Below are positions 26,418 to 34,030 of a DNA stretch of 64,000 nucleotides, in pieces. Origin of the DNA: UBA2241 sp963777895 (GTDB lineage: Bacteria; Actinomycetota; Thermoleophilia; UBA2241). The DNA lies in the NCBI GenBank assembly GCA_963777895.1, contig CAVZSF010000002.1, positions 248,001 to 312,000 on the forward strand. The letters run 5' to 3'. Under the pieces are notes generated by a model. It worked only from the letters and a program-made list of their open reading frames with translations. It made no database searches and was not told the origin of the DNA. Position 1 is the first letter of the stretch; each line of letters opens with the position of its first letter. The position numbers and the translations under genes were made by a program.

Positions 26418-26469
26418 GGAACGAATGACGGGCGGGGCGCCGGAGGGCGACCCGCCCGTCATCCGTTCC
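26418..26469 (+). terminator. Hairpin terminator after satP
   Basis: A 12-bp core stem (ATGACGGGCGGG / CCCGCCCGTCAT) extended by GGAACG/CGTTCC across one A-C mismatch, with a 14-base loop. Confidence 0.75.
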
Positions 26470-26471
26470 GG

Positions 26472-26548
26472 CCCTTCCGCCGGCAGTTGCGGCCGAGCCA
26501 ACGTCGCGTCCCTTCCACCGGCGGTTGCGGCGACGTAGCATCGCGTCG
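26472..26548 (+). repeat. Imperfect tandem repeat (38-39 bp x 2) upstream of the DUF1028 gene
   Basis: Two adjacent units both start CCCTTCC-CCGGC-GTTGCGGC and end CGCGTC; the second ends right at the ATG of the next gene. It may be chance duplication or a double regulator site. Confidence 0.5.
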
Positions 26549-27238
26549 ATGGTCTCGCGGCTCGCCACCTTCTCGATCGCGGCTCGCGACCCGGCGACGG
26601 GCATGCTGGGGGTCGCCGTGTCGTCCAAGGTGCTCGCTGTCGGGGCGATCTGCCCGTTCGTGCGCGCGGGGGTCGGGGCGGTCGCGACCCAGGCTTGGGT
26701 GAACCCGTTCCTCGGCCCCCGTGTGCTCGACCTGCTCGAGCTCGGCCGCTCGGCCGAAGAGGCGGCAGCGGAAGTCCTGGCCGTCGATAGGTACGCTGCC
26801 TTCCGTCAGCTGAACGTGGTGTCCGCGGCCGGCGACTCGGCAACGTTCACCGGTGCACGGACCGACCCTTGGTGCGGTGGCCGTCGGGGCCTGGGCTACG
26901 CGATCGCCGGCAATATGCTGGTCTCCGAGGAGACGGTGCAGGCGATGGAGGACCGCCTCTTGGCCGGCGGTGGGGAGGACATGGCCGACCGTCTCATCGC
27001 CGTGCTGGAGGCTGGACAGGCGGTCGGCGGCGACGCTCGCGGCCGCCAGTCGGCCGCCGTCCTCGTCGTCGACAGGACGGTGATCCCCTTCGTCGACCTG
27101 CGCGTGGACGATCACCCAGACCCGGTGGCCGAACTTCGCCGCCTGTACGGGCTGGTCTCGGCCGACGACTACGCCTTCCTGCGTGCGGTGGCGGCCGACG
27201 AGGCGGCCCCGGAGAATCCGGAGGACTATCCGGACTGA
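26549..27238 (+). CDS. DUF1028-family protein (Ntn-hydrolase-like)
   Basis: A 229-residue protein beginning MVSRLATFSIAARDPATG, the N-terminal pattern of DUF1028 proteins. GVAVSSKVLAVGAICPFVRAGVGAVATQA, RGLGYAIAGNML and PFVDLRVDDH.DPVAELRRL are family features. Members have an Ntn-hydrolase-like fold, but the reaction is not established. ATG 26549 has no Shine-Dalgarno; TAGCAT seven bases upstream could serve a leaderless transcript. Confidence 0.82.
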   Translation: MVSRLATFSIAARDPATGMLGVAVSSKVLAVGAICPFVRAGVGAVATQAWVNPFLGPRVLDLLELGRSAEEAAAEVLAVDRYAAFRQLNVVSAAGDSATFTGARTDPWCGGRRGLGYAIAGNMLVSEETVQAMEDRLLAGGGEDMADRLIAVLEAGQAVGGDARGRQSAAVLVVDRTVIPFVDLRVDDHPDPVAELRRLYGLVSADDYAFLRAVAADEAAPENPEDYPD

Positions 27239-27325
27239 AGCCGGCGGTGGGTCTCCGGCGCGCCCGGCCCAGTCCTCCGCTTCGGCGCCCGTTTCTTCCG
27301 TCCGACCCCCTGCCTATCATCGCCG

Positions 27326-27354
27326 TTGACACGAACATGGGTTCGCCCTACACT
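27326..27354 (+). promoter_or_regulatory. lexA promoter TTGACA-N17-TACACT
   Basis: A consensus -35 (27326-27331) and -10 TACACT (27349-27354) with a 17-base spacer. The spacer begins with a 14-bp SOS box, so LexA binding would block RNA polymerase directly. Confidence 0.85.
27332..27345 (+). promoter_or_regulatory. SOS (LexA) box 1, CGAACATGGGTTCG
   Basis: Matches the actinobacterial/Bacillus-type SOS box CGAAC-N4-GTTCG and occupies the promoter spacer of lexA. Confidence 0.85.
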
Positions 27355-27359
27355 GCAGG

Positions 27360-27373
27360 CGAACATGTGTTCG
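27360..27373 (+). promoter_or_regulatory. SOS (LexA) box 2, CGAACATGTGTTCG
   Basis: A perfect palindromic half-site pair just downstream of the -10, over the transcription start. Two boxes imply cooperative autorepression. Confidence 0.88.
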
Positions 27374-27387
27374 ACCAGGGAGGCCCG

Positions 27388-27987
27388 GTGGACGGTCTGA
27401 CGGCAAGGCAGGAGCAGGTCTTGAACTACATTCGCGATTGCGTTCGCTGCAACGGCTATCCGCCGACCGTGCGCGAGATCTGCGCGGCCCTCGAGCTGTC
27501 GTCTCCATCGACGGTGCACGCGCACCTCGCCAACCTCGAGCGGCTCGGGCTCATCAAGCGCGATCCGAGCAAGCCCAGGGCCTTGGACGTGGTCGGCGAC
27601 GTGCGGCCGCCGCGGCCCTTGCCGCTGGTCGGCCGCGTGGCCGCAGGCGTGCCGCTGCTCGCCGAGGAGAACATCGAAGAGCTGGTCGACGTGCCCAGCT
27701 TCCTGCGTCGGGACGACGACGACTTCGTGTTGCGCGTCCAGGGCGACTCGATGATCGACGCGGGCATCTGCAACGGCGACTTCCTCGTGGTGCATCCTCA
27801 AGAGGACGCCGTGAACGGCGATATCGTCGTTGCGCTTGTTGACGACGAGGCGACGACGAAGCGGTTCTACAGCGAGGGTCGTCACATCCGGCTGCAACCG
27901 GCCAACGAGAACTACGAGCCTCTCATCCTTTCGGCCGACGACGTGAGTGTGGTCGGCAAGGTCGTCGGAGTGTTGCGCAGGCTATGA
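27388..27987 (+). CDS. lexA: LexA repressor
   Basis: 199 residues. The N-terminal winged helix (LTARQEQVLNYIRDC, GYPPTVREICAALELSSPSTVHAHL) is followed by the Ala-Gly self-cleavage site in VGRVAAGVPLL. The S24 dyad has Ser in VQGDSMIDAG and Lys in TTKRFY. RecA-stimulated self-cleavage relieves repression of SOS genes, including itself through the two boxes upstream. GTG 27388 is chosen for AGGGAGG (27376-27382) at 5 bases and the standard MDGLTARQ start. It overlaps the next gene by ATGA. Confidence 0.96.
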   Translation: MDGLTARQEQVLNYIRDCVRCNGYPPTVREICAALELSSPSTVHAHLANLERLGLIKRDPSKPRALDVVGDVRPPRPLPLVGRVAAGVPLLAEENIEELVDVPSFLRRDDDDFVLRVQGDSMIDAGICNGDFLVVHPQEDAVNGDIVVALVDDEATTKRFYSEGRHIRLQPANENYEPLILSADDVSVVGKVVGVLRRL

Positions 27988-28214
27988 GCTACGCGCGCGC
28001 CACACTGCAAGCCCCGCCCACCCTCGGCGCGTCCGTCGCGGCATCGCTCGACGACGCGCTCAACCTGGGCGTGGGACGCTGTGTGTGGTGCGGTGCCGAG
28101 GCGATCCCCTCCGTGGCCGATCGCTGGACGGGGCGCGTGGTCCTCCGCTGTCCGTCCTGCGGAAGCGAGCTCGAGGGATCAGGAGCGCGCCGACCCAGGG
28201 AGCAGCGCTCATGA
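27984..28214 (+). CDS. Small zinc-ribbon protein in the lexA operon
   Basis: A 76-residue protein with one CxxC pair on each side (CVWCGAE and CPSCGSE), forming a likely zinc ribbon. No family was recognised. It overlaps lexA by four bases and the LysM gene by four, so it is translated as part of an SOS-controlled operon. Confidence 0.6.
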   Translation: MSYARATLQAPPTLGASVAASLDDALNLGVGRCVWCGAEAIPSVADRWTGRVVLRCPSCGSELEGSGARRPREQRS

Positions 28215-28621
28215 CCAGGGCTCGCTCGCAGGACGCCGCCTGCTCGCGCGACCTGGCGGTCGCTGCGGCTCCCACGCCTGCCCTCCGCCGGCAGCATCGT
28301 CGTCGGGTCCGGCAGGCCCGCTTGACGGGCCTCGTGCGCTTGCTCGTGTTCCTCTTCCTGATCTTCGTGGCTGTATGGGCTGGCGTCCGCGTCGCCAACG
28401 CGAGCGGTGACAGCGCTGTCTTCGAAGGGACGCGTTACGAAGTGCGCGCCGGCGACACGTTGTGGAGCATCGCGGCGGCTCACTACGGCGACCACATCGA
28501 CCTGCGCAAGGCCGTCTACGACATCCAGCGTCAGAACGACCTGAGCGGCGCCCTGGTCCAGCCGGGACAGAACGTCGTGCTGCCGTTCGAGGGAGACGAC
28601 GGAGCGGCGCGATCGCAGTAG
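28211..28621 (+). CDS. Membrane-anchored LysM protein, candidate SOS cell-division inhibitor (YneA-like)
   Basis: 136 residues. A basic N-terminus, one transmembrane helix (LVRLLVFLFLIFVAVWAG, about residues 40-58) and a C-terminal LysM domain (YEVRAGDTLWSIAAAHYGD ... LVQPGQNVVLP). YneA in Bacillus, and the functional analogues Rv2719c and DivS in Actinobacteria, are encoded beside lexA and halt division after DNA damage; YneA and Rv2719c carry LysM. The same architecture and co-operonic position here support that role by inference. ATG 28211 overlaps the zinc-ribbon stop. Confidence 0.72.
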   Translation: MTRARSQDAACSRDLAVAAAPTPALRRQHRRRVRQARLTGLVRLLVFLFLIFVAVWAGVRVANASGDSAVFEGTRYEVRAGDTLWSIAAAHYGDHIDLRKAVYDIQRQNDLSGALVQPGQNVVLPFEGDDGAARSQ

Positions 28622-28661
28622 TGGTGCTGTCACGCGGTCAGGCTCGTCAGCCGACCCGCCA

Positions 28662-29624
28662 CTAAAGCCAGCCGCGCCGCCTGAACAGGCTGTACAGCCC
28701 GATGGCGCTGACGCCCATGAACACCACCGAGAACCAGAATCCGCCCTGCGAGCCCACGTGGAAGGGCCACAGGGCGAAGTTCATCCCGTAGATGCTGGCG
28801 ATGACGGTCGGCACAGCGATGATCGCCGCCCAGGCGCTCACCTGGAGGACTACTGTGTTGAGGCGGTTGGAGATCACCGTCAGGTGAGCTTCGAGGGCTG
28901 CGCCGAGCAGATCGTGGTCGGTGTCGAGCTCCTCGTAGACGCGAACGACATGGTCGTACAGGTCGCGGAAGTACTCCTCAAGCCCAGGGTCTTTGATCAC
29001 CGCGTCGGCACGCACGATCGTGCCGATCACCTCGCGCAGCGGTGCGACCACGCGTCGGAACAGCAGTACGTCGCGACGCAGCGCGAACACGCGGCTCTGG
29101 ATATCCACCTCGGTGCCGTCCGAGACGATGGTCTCCTCGATGTGGCCGATCTCGTCGGCGATGCGGTCGACGGCGTCGAAGTACCCGTCGACGATCTGGT
29201 CGAGCGCCGCATACAGCAGGAAGGAGGCCCTGGTCCGCAGCGCGGCGGGCGCCTCTGCGAGCCGCCGCTCAAGCGCCTGAAGCTGGTCCTTTGAGCCATG
29301 GCGGACGGTCACGAGGTAGCCGTCGCCGACGAACATGCCCACCTCGTCAAGCTGCACCTTGCCGTCCGGTATGACCACCGTGTAGGCCGCGATGAAGACC
29401 TGGTCCGCGTAGCGGTCGAGCTTCGGGCGCTGCCGTGCGTGGACGGCGTCCTCGACGGCCAGCTCGTGCAGGCCGAAGGTGCGCTGCAGCTGGTCGATCT
29501 CTTCCTCGGATGCGTCCCAGACGTCGGTCCAGACGACCGCACCCTCCTCTTGCGGAGGGTAGACCAGACCCTTAGCCGTGCGGGACGTGCCGTCCGGTGG
29601 GTAGGTGTGGGTTACGAGGCTCAC
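28662..29624 (-). CDS. corA: CorA-family Mg2+/Co2+ transporter
   Basis: A 320-residue CorA protein. A long cytoplasmic funnel domain with ELAVEDAVHARQRPKLDRY is followed by two C-terminal helices and the selectivity motif YGMNF (GMN), ending in the basic tail FRRRGWL. It moves Mg2+ inward as a pentamer. GTG 29624 (MSLVTHTYPPDG) has AGAAGG upstream; an extension to 29714 lacks a site. It converges with the LysM gene. Confidence 0.93.
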   Translation of the reverse strand: MSLVTHTYPPDGTSRTAKGLVYPPQEEGAVVWTDVWDASEEEIDQLQRTFGLHELAVEDAVHARQRPKLDRYADQVFIAAYTVVIPDGKVQLDEVGMFVGDGYLVTVRHGSKDQLQALERRLAEAPAALRTRASFLLYAALDQIVDGYFDAVDRIADEIGHIEETIVSDGTEVDIQSRVFALRRDVLLFRRVVAPLREVIGTIVRADAVIKDPGLEEYFRDLYDHVVRVYEELDTDHDLLGAALEAHLTVISNRLNTVVLQVSAWAAIIAVPTVIASIYGMNFALWPFHVGSQGGFWFSVVFMGVSAIGLYSLFRRRGWL

Positions 29625-29672
29625 GCTGCCTTCTTCGCCGCGCTCGTCGAAGGACCCTGCCGAACGCTGCAG

Positions 29673-29678
29673 TATACT
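29673..29678 (+). promoter_or_regulatory. -10 box TATACT upstream of the tRNA cluster
   Basis: TATACT nine bases before the 5' end of tRNA-Pro. The box lies in the palindrome AGTATACT, so it could also serve corA on the other strand. Confidence 0.5.
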
Positions 29679-29686
29679 GGCGCGAC

Positions 29687-29763
<77 letters not shown>

Positions 29764-29782
29764 GCACACAACGACATCGCGG

Positions 29783-29859
29783 GCGGGAGTAGCTCAGTTG
29801 GCTAGAGCATCAGCCTTCCAAGCTGAGGGTCGCGGGTTCGAAGCCCGTCTCCCGCTCCA
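29783..29859 (+). tRNA. tRNA-Gly (anticodon TCC)
   Basis: Acceptor GCGGGAG/CTCCCGC, anticodon loop with TCC (CAGCCTTCCAAGCTG), T-loop GTTCGAA, and encoded CCA. Confidence 0.97.
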
Positions 29860-29926
29860 TCTGTACCTCAGACCCTGAGCGGCCCGGGCTCCGGCGCCAG
29901 CCGGTCCGTCACGCCGTCTCTCTCGC

Positions 29927-30003
29927 GCGCCCGTAGCTCAGTCGGATAGAGCGTCGGACTTCTAATCCGAGGGTCGCAGGTTCGAATCCTGCCGGGCGCG
30001 CCA
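29927..30003 (+). tRNA. tRNA-Arg (anticodon TCT)
   Basis: Acceptor GCGCCCG/CGGGCGC, anticodon loop CTTCTAA, T-arm GCAGGTTCGAATCCTGC, and encoded CCA. A prophage-like gene fragment starts 16 bases after it. Confidence 0.97.
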
Positions 30004-30019
30004 CTAGACCCCCAGCTAG

Positions 30020-30217
30020 ATCGAGGGACAGCGGCCGGGGACCGGGGTCAAGCACCCGTTGTTCGCCACGGTGGCCGCCCTGAGGCAAGCCCGCCGCGCC
30101 TACACCAAGGAACTCGGCATCGGCGCGAACGCTCGCGGCCAGATGAACGTCCCGCCGCCCAAGGTGGCCGACACGCGCACCGGCTGGCTGCCCGCCGCCG
30201 TCAAGGACGAGCCGTGA
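30020..30217 (+). pseudogene. Fragment of a P27-family-like phage terminase small subunit
   Basis: An open frame without a start codon (TAG at 30017) that encodes KHPLFATVAALRQARRAYTK followed by ELGIGANARGQMNVPPPK. This resembles the C-terminal part of P27-type terminase small subunits (HPL...elGltpsaR). It ends in a GTGA overlap with the next gene, as in phage operons. The 5' part has been lost at the tRNA-Arg boundary. Confidence 0.5.
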
Positions 30218-30659
30218 AACTCTCGGAGATACCGGACCCGGTCAAGCGTGCGATCCTCGCCGTGACCGATGACGACTTCGACCTCGAGGAGCTCCAGACG
30301 TTCCCGCTCGAGGAGTTGCAGTTCGTCAACGCCGTCGCCGTGGGCTGGCCCCGCGTCATGGCCACCCTCTGCAACGACAACGCCACGCGGACCACGTTCT
30401 TCGAGGACAACCCCTTCCACGGCACGTCATCGAGCAGGGCGAGATGCTGCCCGCGATCAGCCGCGAGAGCCGCCTGGACCGCTGGCCCGAGTGCCGCGAG
30501 TGCATCGGCTGGAACGAGGCTCACCTACGCCTGGACGGGCAGCCGCACACGAAGACGGAGCTGATGAGGGCGAGGTGGCGCGACCTGTACAAGCGCGAGA
30601 TGCACTTCGGCTGGCCACATCCAGCGTACTCCGCTTGGCGCAGGAGCCTGCGGGCATAG
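30214..30659 (+). pseudogene. Phage-type hypothetical gene with a frameshift near 30421
   Basis: The first frame encodes MKLSEIPDPVKRAILAVTDD and continues to EDNPFH. The continuation HVIEQGEMLPAISRESRLDR to the TAG at 30657 is in another frame, reached by skipping two bases (GG at 30421-30422) or by one missing base. CRECIGWN and the Trp-rich end suggest a small DNA-packaging or HNH-adjacent phage protein, but I do not recognise the family. Confidence 0.45.
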
Positions 30660-30964
30660 GAAGCGGCCCCGACGTGCAGCTAAGCTGAGTGAGGAAAGCT
30701 GGCGTCGAGGCCGCCGAGATTGTATGGACGTTCGGTCAAGGAGGCAATCGGCCACTTGTCTAGGCGTGGCTCGCCCTGGGGGGGGCGAGCCGCGTGGGAG
30801 TCTCTGGAGCAACCGGGGTCAGAAGCCGCTCCGCTCGTAGTCTAGGAGACCACGGTTCCCGGATTCAAGGGCAAGAACGGCCCCGGGTCGACACCCCTCG
30901 CTCCAGCTAGGCGGGCCGCATCGGCAGGCTACGGGCCGCTCTGGTCATCCTGCAAGGGTGACGT
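30660..30964. other. Non-coding stretch in the prophage remnant
   Basis: No convincing gene. A 9-bp hairpin GGCTCGCCC/GGGCGAGCC (30768-30791) with a G-rich loop is the only clear structure. Confidence 0.4.
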
Positions 30965-31195
30965 TCAGACCAGTCTGAGTTGCGTGCTCTTGTTGTATGC
31001 GTCAAGCAACCGCAGGTAGGCCACGACTTCACTCGGCCGGTACTTGCGGACCCGCCCCACGGGAACGAATGGCATTATGGGGCGATTGGGGTCCTTCTTG
31101 TCTTGCTTGCTGTGTGAGTTCAGGAAGCCGTAGCTCATCCCGAACAGCTCGATGATCTCCCCCGCGCCGACATACGGTTCGAATGAATCTGTCAT
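30965..31195 (-). CDS. Small helix-turn-helix (excisionase/MerR-like) protein
   Basis: 76 residues. YVGAGEIIELFGMSYGFLNS followed by FVPVGRVRKYRPSEVVAYL is the layout of excisionase-type winged helices (recognition helix, then a wing with basic residues). ATG 31195 has a GGGGGG site. It is likely a leftover phage or integrative-element regulator beside tRNA-Arg. Confidence 0.6.
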   Translation of the reverse strand: MTDSFEPYVGAGEIIELFGMSYGFLNSHSKQDKKDPNRPIMPFVPVGRVRKYRPSEVVAYLRLLDAYNKSTQLRLV

Positions 31196-31567
31196 TACTA
31201 CCCCCCATGCCGTTTGAACTGCGCTCACTGATTGTACTGCGAATATGGTGTCCCGAGCAGGAGCAGCTCTCCCACCGCAACGAGGGCGGCCCCTCACGCT
31301 ACCCGGCCGGAGTAGCGCAAGGGGCCACTGAGGGCCGCCTACCGTTTGCAGAACGGCGCGGCCCGCCCGGGGTGAGCGCCCTACTCTATGCGCGACCGCC
31401 CGCGACCAGGGCGAGCGCGTCCTTGCTTTCGGCAGCGTCGAACGCGGCGATCCTGTCACGGACTCTGCGTCGCGCCCGATCCTGCACGTCGTGGCGCGCG
31501 ACCGCTTACCGCCGCCCTGGCAGGCAACACATTGGGGGGCGAATACTCAAGCTCGCGCACCCCCCCG
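31196..31567. other. Intergenic region before cassette copy B, no gene
   Basis: No supported coding frame, RNA or promoter was recognised. Base composition is somewhat less GC-rich near 31200-31260, where the promoter of the HTH gene should lie. Confidence 0.4.
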
Positions 31568-31640
31568 GCCGATAGTGACAGCGAGCGGGCCAGTGGTCGC
31601 GGCTGCCGCGACCGAAAGAAGAGGACGGAGAGGACTATCC

Positions 31641-31739
31641 ATGCTGAAGCTGAGTGGGCGATTCCCTCGGCTGACCTTCTACCTGCTGCTCGCAGTCTCG
31701 CTCGTGCTGGCGAGCGGGGCCGGGCGCAAGTGGCATTGA
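31641..31739 (+). CDS. Small hydrophobic peptide (32 aa), cassette copy B, first gene
   Basis: MLKLSGRFPRLTFYLLLAVS then LVLASGAGRKWH; one membrane helix, with basic residues at both ends. ATG 31641 follows GGAGAGGA. Identical to the gene at 25268-25366. Confidence 0.6.
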   Translation: MLKLSGRFPRLTFYLLLAVSLVLASGAGRKWH

Positions 31740-31804
31740 GGCGGCCGGGGGCCAAGCGATCCGTGGTTTCCCCAGCAGAACAAGGATCTATCGGGGGTAA
31801 GACG

Positions 31805-31900
31805 ATGACCAAGCTCATCCACCGCAACAAGTACATCTACGCACTTGCTGTCCTCGCACTTCTGGCCCTGTCCAGTGGGGCCGGCTTCAAGTGGGCGTGA
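31805..31900 (+). CDS. Small hydrophobic peptide (31 aa), cassette copy B, second gene
   Basis: MTKLIHRNKYIYALAVLALL then ALSSGAGFKWA. It follows GGGGGTAA and is identical to the gene at 25107-25202. The shared (A/S)SGAGxKW end shows that the two peptides are paralogs. A strong terminator lies 105 bases downstream. Confidence 0.6.
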   Translation: MTKLIHRNKYIYALAVLALLALSSGAGFKWA

Positions 31901-32005
31901 CCTCTCGCGACCACTCGGTCTCTAGCTGACGGGCAACGGCCCCTGGCCAACGCCGCTGGTTCCGCTTCTCAGGCGTGAGTGAACGAAACGCAGGACGATG
32001 AGGGA

Positions 32006-32037
32006 GCGGCGAGAACCCTCTGAAGGGTTCTCGCCGC
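32006..32037 (+). terminator. Intrinsic terminator after cassette copy B
   Basis: A perfect 14-bp stem (GCGGCGAGAACCCT / AGGGTTCTCGCCGC) with a CTGA loop and TTTCGTTCT tail. GAACGAAA (31981) and TTTCGTTC (32038) can add an outer stem. It is the best terminator in the window. Confidence 0.92.
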
Positions 32038-32281
32038 TTTCGTTCTGCTCGACGTCGGTGTCCCCGCCGGGGCGACTCGTCCTCGCCCGCGCGCTTCCCT
32101 CGGGGCTGACCTGCTTCCCACACCTGACGGCGCCGTATCGCGGAGAGGACGCACGTCGACGCTGCGCTCTTTCGTGGCTCTCCAGCAGCGTGACGCACTC
32201 TGGTGCCGATGGTATCCTGAAGCGCCGTCGCCCCGGACGAGCCGCGCGTGCCACAGCGCGGGGACGGGGTTGCGGACCGGT

Positions 32282-32358
32282 GGTGGAGGTAGCTCAGCTG
32301 GTAGAGCTCCAGGTTGTGGCCCTGGCGGTCGCGGGTTCGAATCCCGTCCTTCACCCCA
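32282..32358 (+). tRNA. tRNA-His (anticodon GTG)
   Basis: An eight-base-pair acceptor including the His-specific G-1 (GGTGGAGG/CCTTCACC), anticodon loop TTGTGGC between CCAGG and CCTGG, and encoded CCA. Confidence 0.95.
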
Positions 32359-32440
32359 GATCCCGTCTCCGCGAGAGCGCCAGACAGGGCGCATACGCGT
32401 CATGACGGCAGCGCCGGGCTTCCGGGTCCGGCTAACGCTT

Positions 32441-32526
32441 GCGGGTGTGGCGGAACTGGTAGACGCGCTAGACTTAGGATCTGGTGGGCACTGCCCGTGG
32501 AGGTTCAAGTCCTCTCACCCGCACCA
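32441..32526 (+). tRNA. tRNA-Leu (anticodon TAG)
   Basis: A class II tRNA with a long variable arm (TGGGCACTGCCCGT region), acceptor GCGGGTG/CACCCGC, anticodon loop CTTAGGA, and encoded CCA. Confidence 0.96.
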
Positions 32527-32615
32527 CCTGTCGCCCGCTTCCCGTCGCTCCGGCGGCCTCAAGATGTCGAGCCGCCGGGCAAGACCAGCGCCCCGACTCG
32601 AGGGAGAACAGCAGA

Positions 32616-33995
32616 GTGAAGACAGAGGTCAAGCCGACGTCCGAGAACGAAGTCGTCCTCACCGTGGAGGTGCCCAAGGACGACGTGCAGCGCATGTATG
32701 AGCGCACGCTGACCCGCGTGCAGCGCGAGACGCAGCTGCCAGGCTTTCGTAAGGGGCGCGTCCCGAAGCCCCTCATCGTCCAGCGGTTCGGCGAGGACTA
32801 CCTGCGCGGCGAGACCCTCAACGACGCCCTGCCGGAGTGGTACGAGCAGGCCCTCGAGGAAGCTGAGGTCGACGCGGTCTCGGCGCCGGAGCTGGACATG
32901 GACGACTTCAGTCAGGAGGCGGAGTTCGCCTTCCGTGCGACGGTGCAGGTGCGTCCGACGCCCGTGCTCGGCCAGTACAAGGGGCTCGAGGTACCGAAGA
33001 GCGAGCCCGCCATCACCGACGTCCAGGTCGAGGCACAGCTCGCGATGCTGCAGGAGCGCTTCGCCACCCTGCAGCCCGTCGAGGACCGCGCCGTGACGCA
33101 CGGCGACTTCGTGCTCATGGACCTGGAGGGCTCGTCGGAGGGCGAGGTCATCGAGGGCGCGCAAGCCAACGACTACATGGCCCAGATCGGCCGCGGCAAC
33201 CTCATCCCTGGCTTCGAGGAGGCGCTCGAGGGCGTGATGCACGGGGAGGAGAAGATCTTCGACGTGACCTTCCCCGACGACTATCACGCCGAGGAGCTGC
33301 AGGGGAAGCCGGCGACCTTCAAGGTGACCGTCAAGGAGATCAAGGAGAAGGTCGTCCCCGATCTCGACGACCAGTTTGCGACTGACGCCAGCGAGTTCGA
33401 GACGATCGCCGCGCTGCGCGACGACGTACGCGCCCGCCTGCAGGCGGCCGCCGAGGCGAGCGCCGAACACGACTTCCGCGCCGCCGCCGTCGACATGGCG
33501 GTCGCCAACGCCGACGTGACGATCCCGCCGGCAATGATCGACCGCGAGGTGCATCACCTCTTCCACGAGCTCGAGGAGCAGGTCGGCGAACGCGGCCTGA
33601 CCATGGACGTCTACCTCGGCGTGCTCGAGAAGAGTCGCGAGGACGTCGAGAAGGAGCTGGCGCCGCGTGCCGAGCAGATCGTGAAGCGGCGCCTGGTACT
33701 GGACGCGGTGGTCGCGGCGGAGCACCTCGAGGTCGGCGACGACGAGCTTCGCGAGCGCATCACCGAAGATGCCAAGGTGCTGGGCCGCGATCCGGCGCAA
33801 CTGGTCTTGGACGTGCACAAGTCGGGCAGGCAAGAGGTGCTACGCGACGAAATGCTTATGGCCAAGGCGGTCGACTTCATCGCCGAGAATGCGGTCCCGG
33901 TGCCCGCGCCCGAGACGGACGAGGGCCTTGCACCGGGCGCCGACGTGGCAGCGGACGAGACCGCCGACACCGGCGCTGAACAGTCGGCAGACTGA
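32616..33995 (+). CDS. tig: Trigger factor (ribosome-associated chaperone, peptidyl-prolyl isomerase)
   Basis: 459 residues in three domains. The ribosome-binding N-terminus has the signature PGFRKGRVPKPLI. The FKBP-type PPIase domain begins near DRAVTHGDFVLMDLEG. A long helical C-terminal chaperone domain is followed by an acidic tail. GTG 32616 is used, with AGGGAG at 32601. It heads the classic tig-clpP-clpX run. Confidence 0.95.
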   Translation: MKTEVKPTSENEVVLTVEVPKDDVQRMYERTLTRVQRETQLPGFRKGRVPKPLIVQRFGEDYLRGETLNDALPEWYEQALEEAEVDAVSAPELDMDDFSQEAEFAFRATVQVRPTPVLGQYKGLEVPKSEPAITDVQVEAQLAMLQERFATLQPVEDRAVTHGDFVLMDLEGSSEGEVIEGAQANDYMAQIGRGNLIPGFEEALEGVMHGEEKIFDVTFPDDYHAEELQGKPATFKVTVKEIKEKVVPDLDDQFATDASEFETIAALRDDVRARLQAAAEASAEHDFRAAAVDMAVANADVTIPPAMIDREVHHLFHELEEQVGERGLTMDVYLGVLEKSREDVEKELAPRAEQIVKRRLVLDAVVAAEHLEVGDDELRERITEDAKVLGRDPAQLVLDVHKSGRQEVLRDEMLMAKAVDFIAENAVPVPAPETDEGLAPGADVAADETADTGAEQSAD

Positions 33996-34030
33996 AGGCC
34001 CGGGTACAAGCAGGCAAAGGAGCAGCATAG

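Larger units (their letters stand above)
31568..31970 (+). repeat. Copy B of the ~400-bp inverted duplication
   Basis: The inverted counterpart of 25038-25438. Both copies share the hairpin leader GGTCGCGG-CTG-CCGCGACC (here 31595-31613) and the two peptide genes. The ends show no terminal inverted repeats or transposase. Beyond GCCGATAG on one side and CCGCTGG on the other the flanks diverge. Confidence 0.93.

Noticed and set aside
30830..30915. tmRNA-like or extra tRNA 3' end in the prophage remnant
   Set aside because: GGGTCGACACCCCTCGCTCCA looks like a T-arm, but no partner acceptor strand or cloverleaf could be built.
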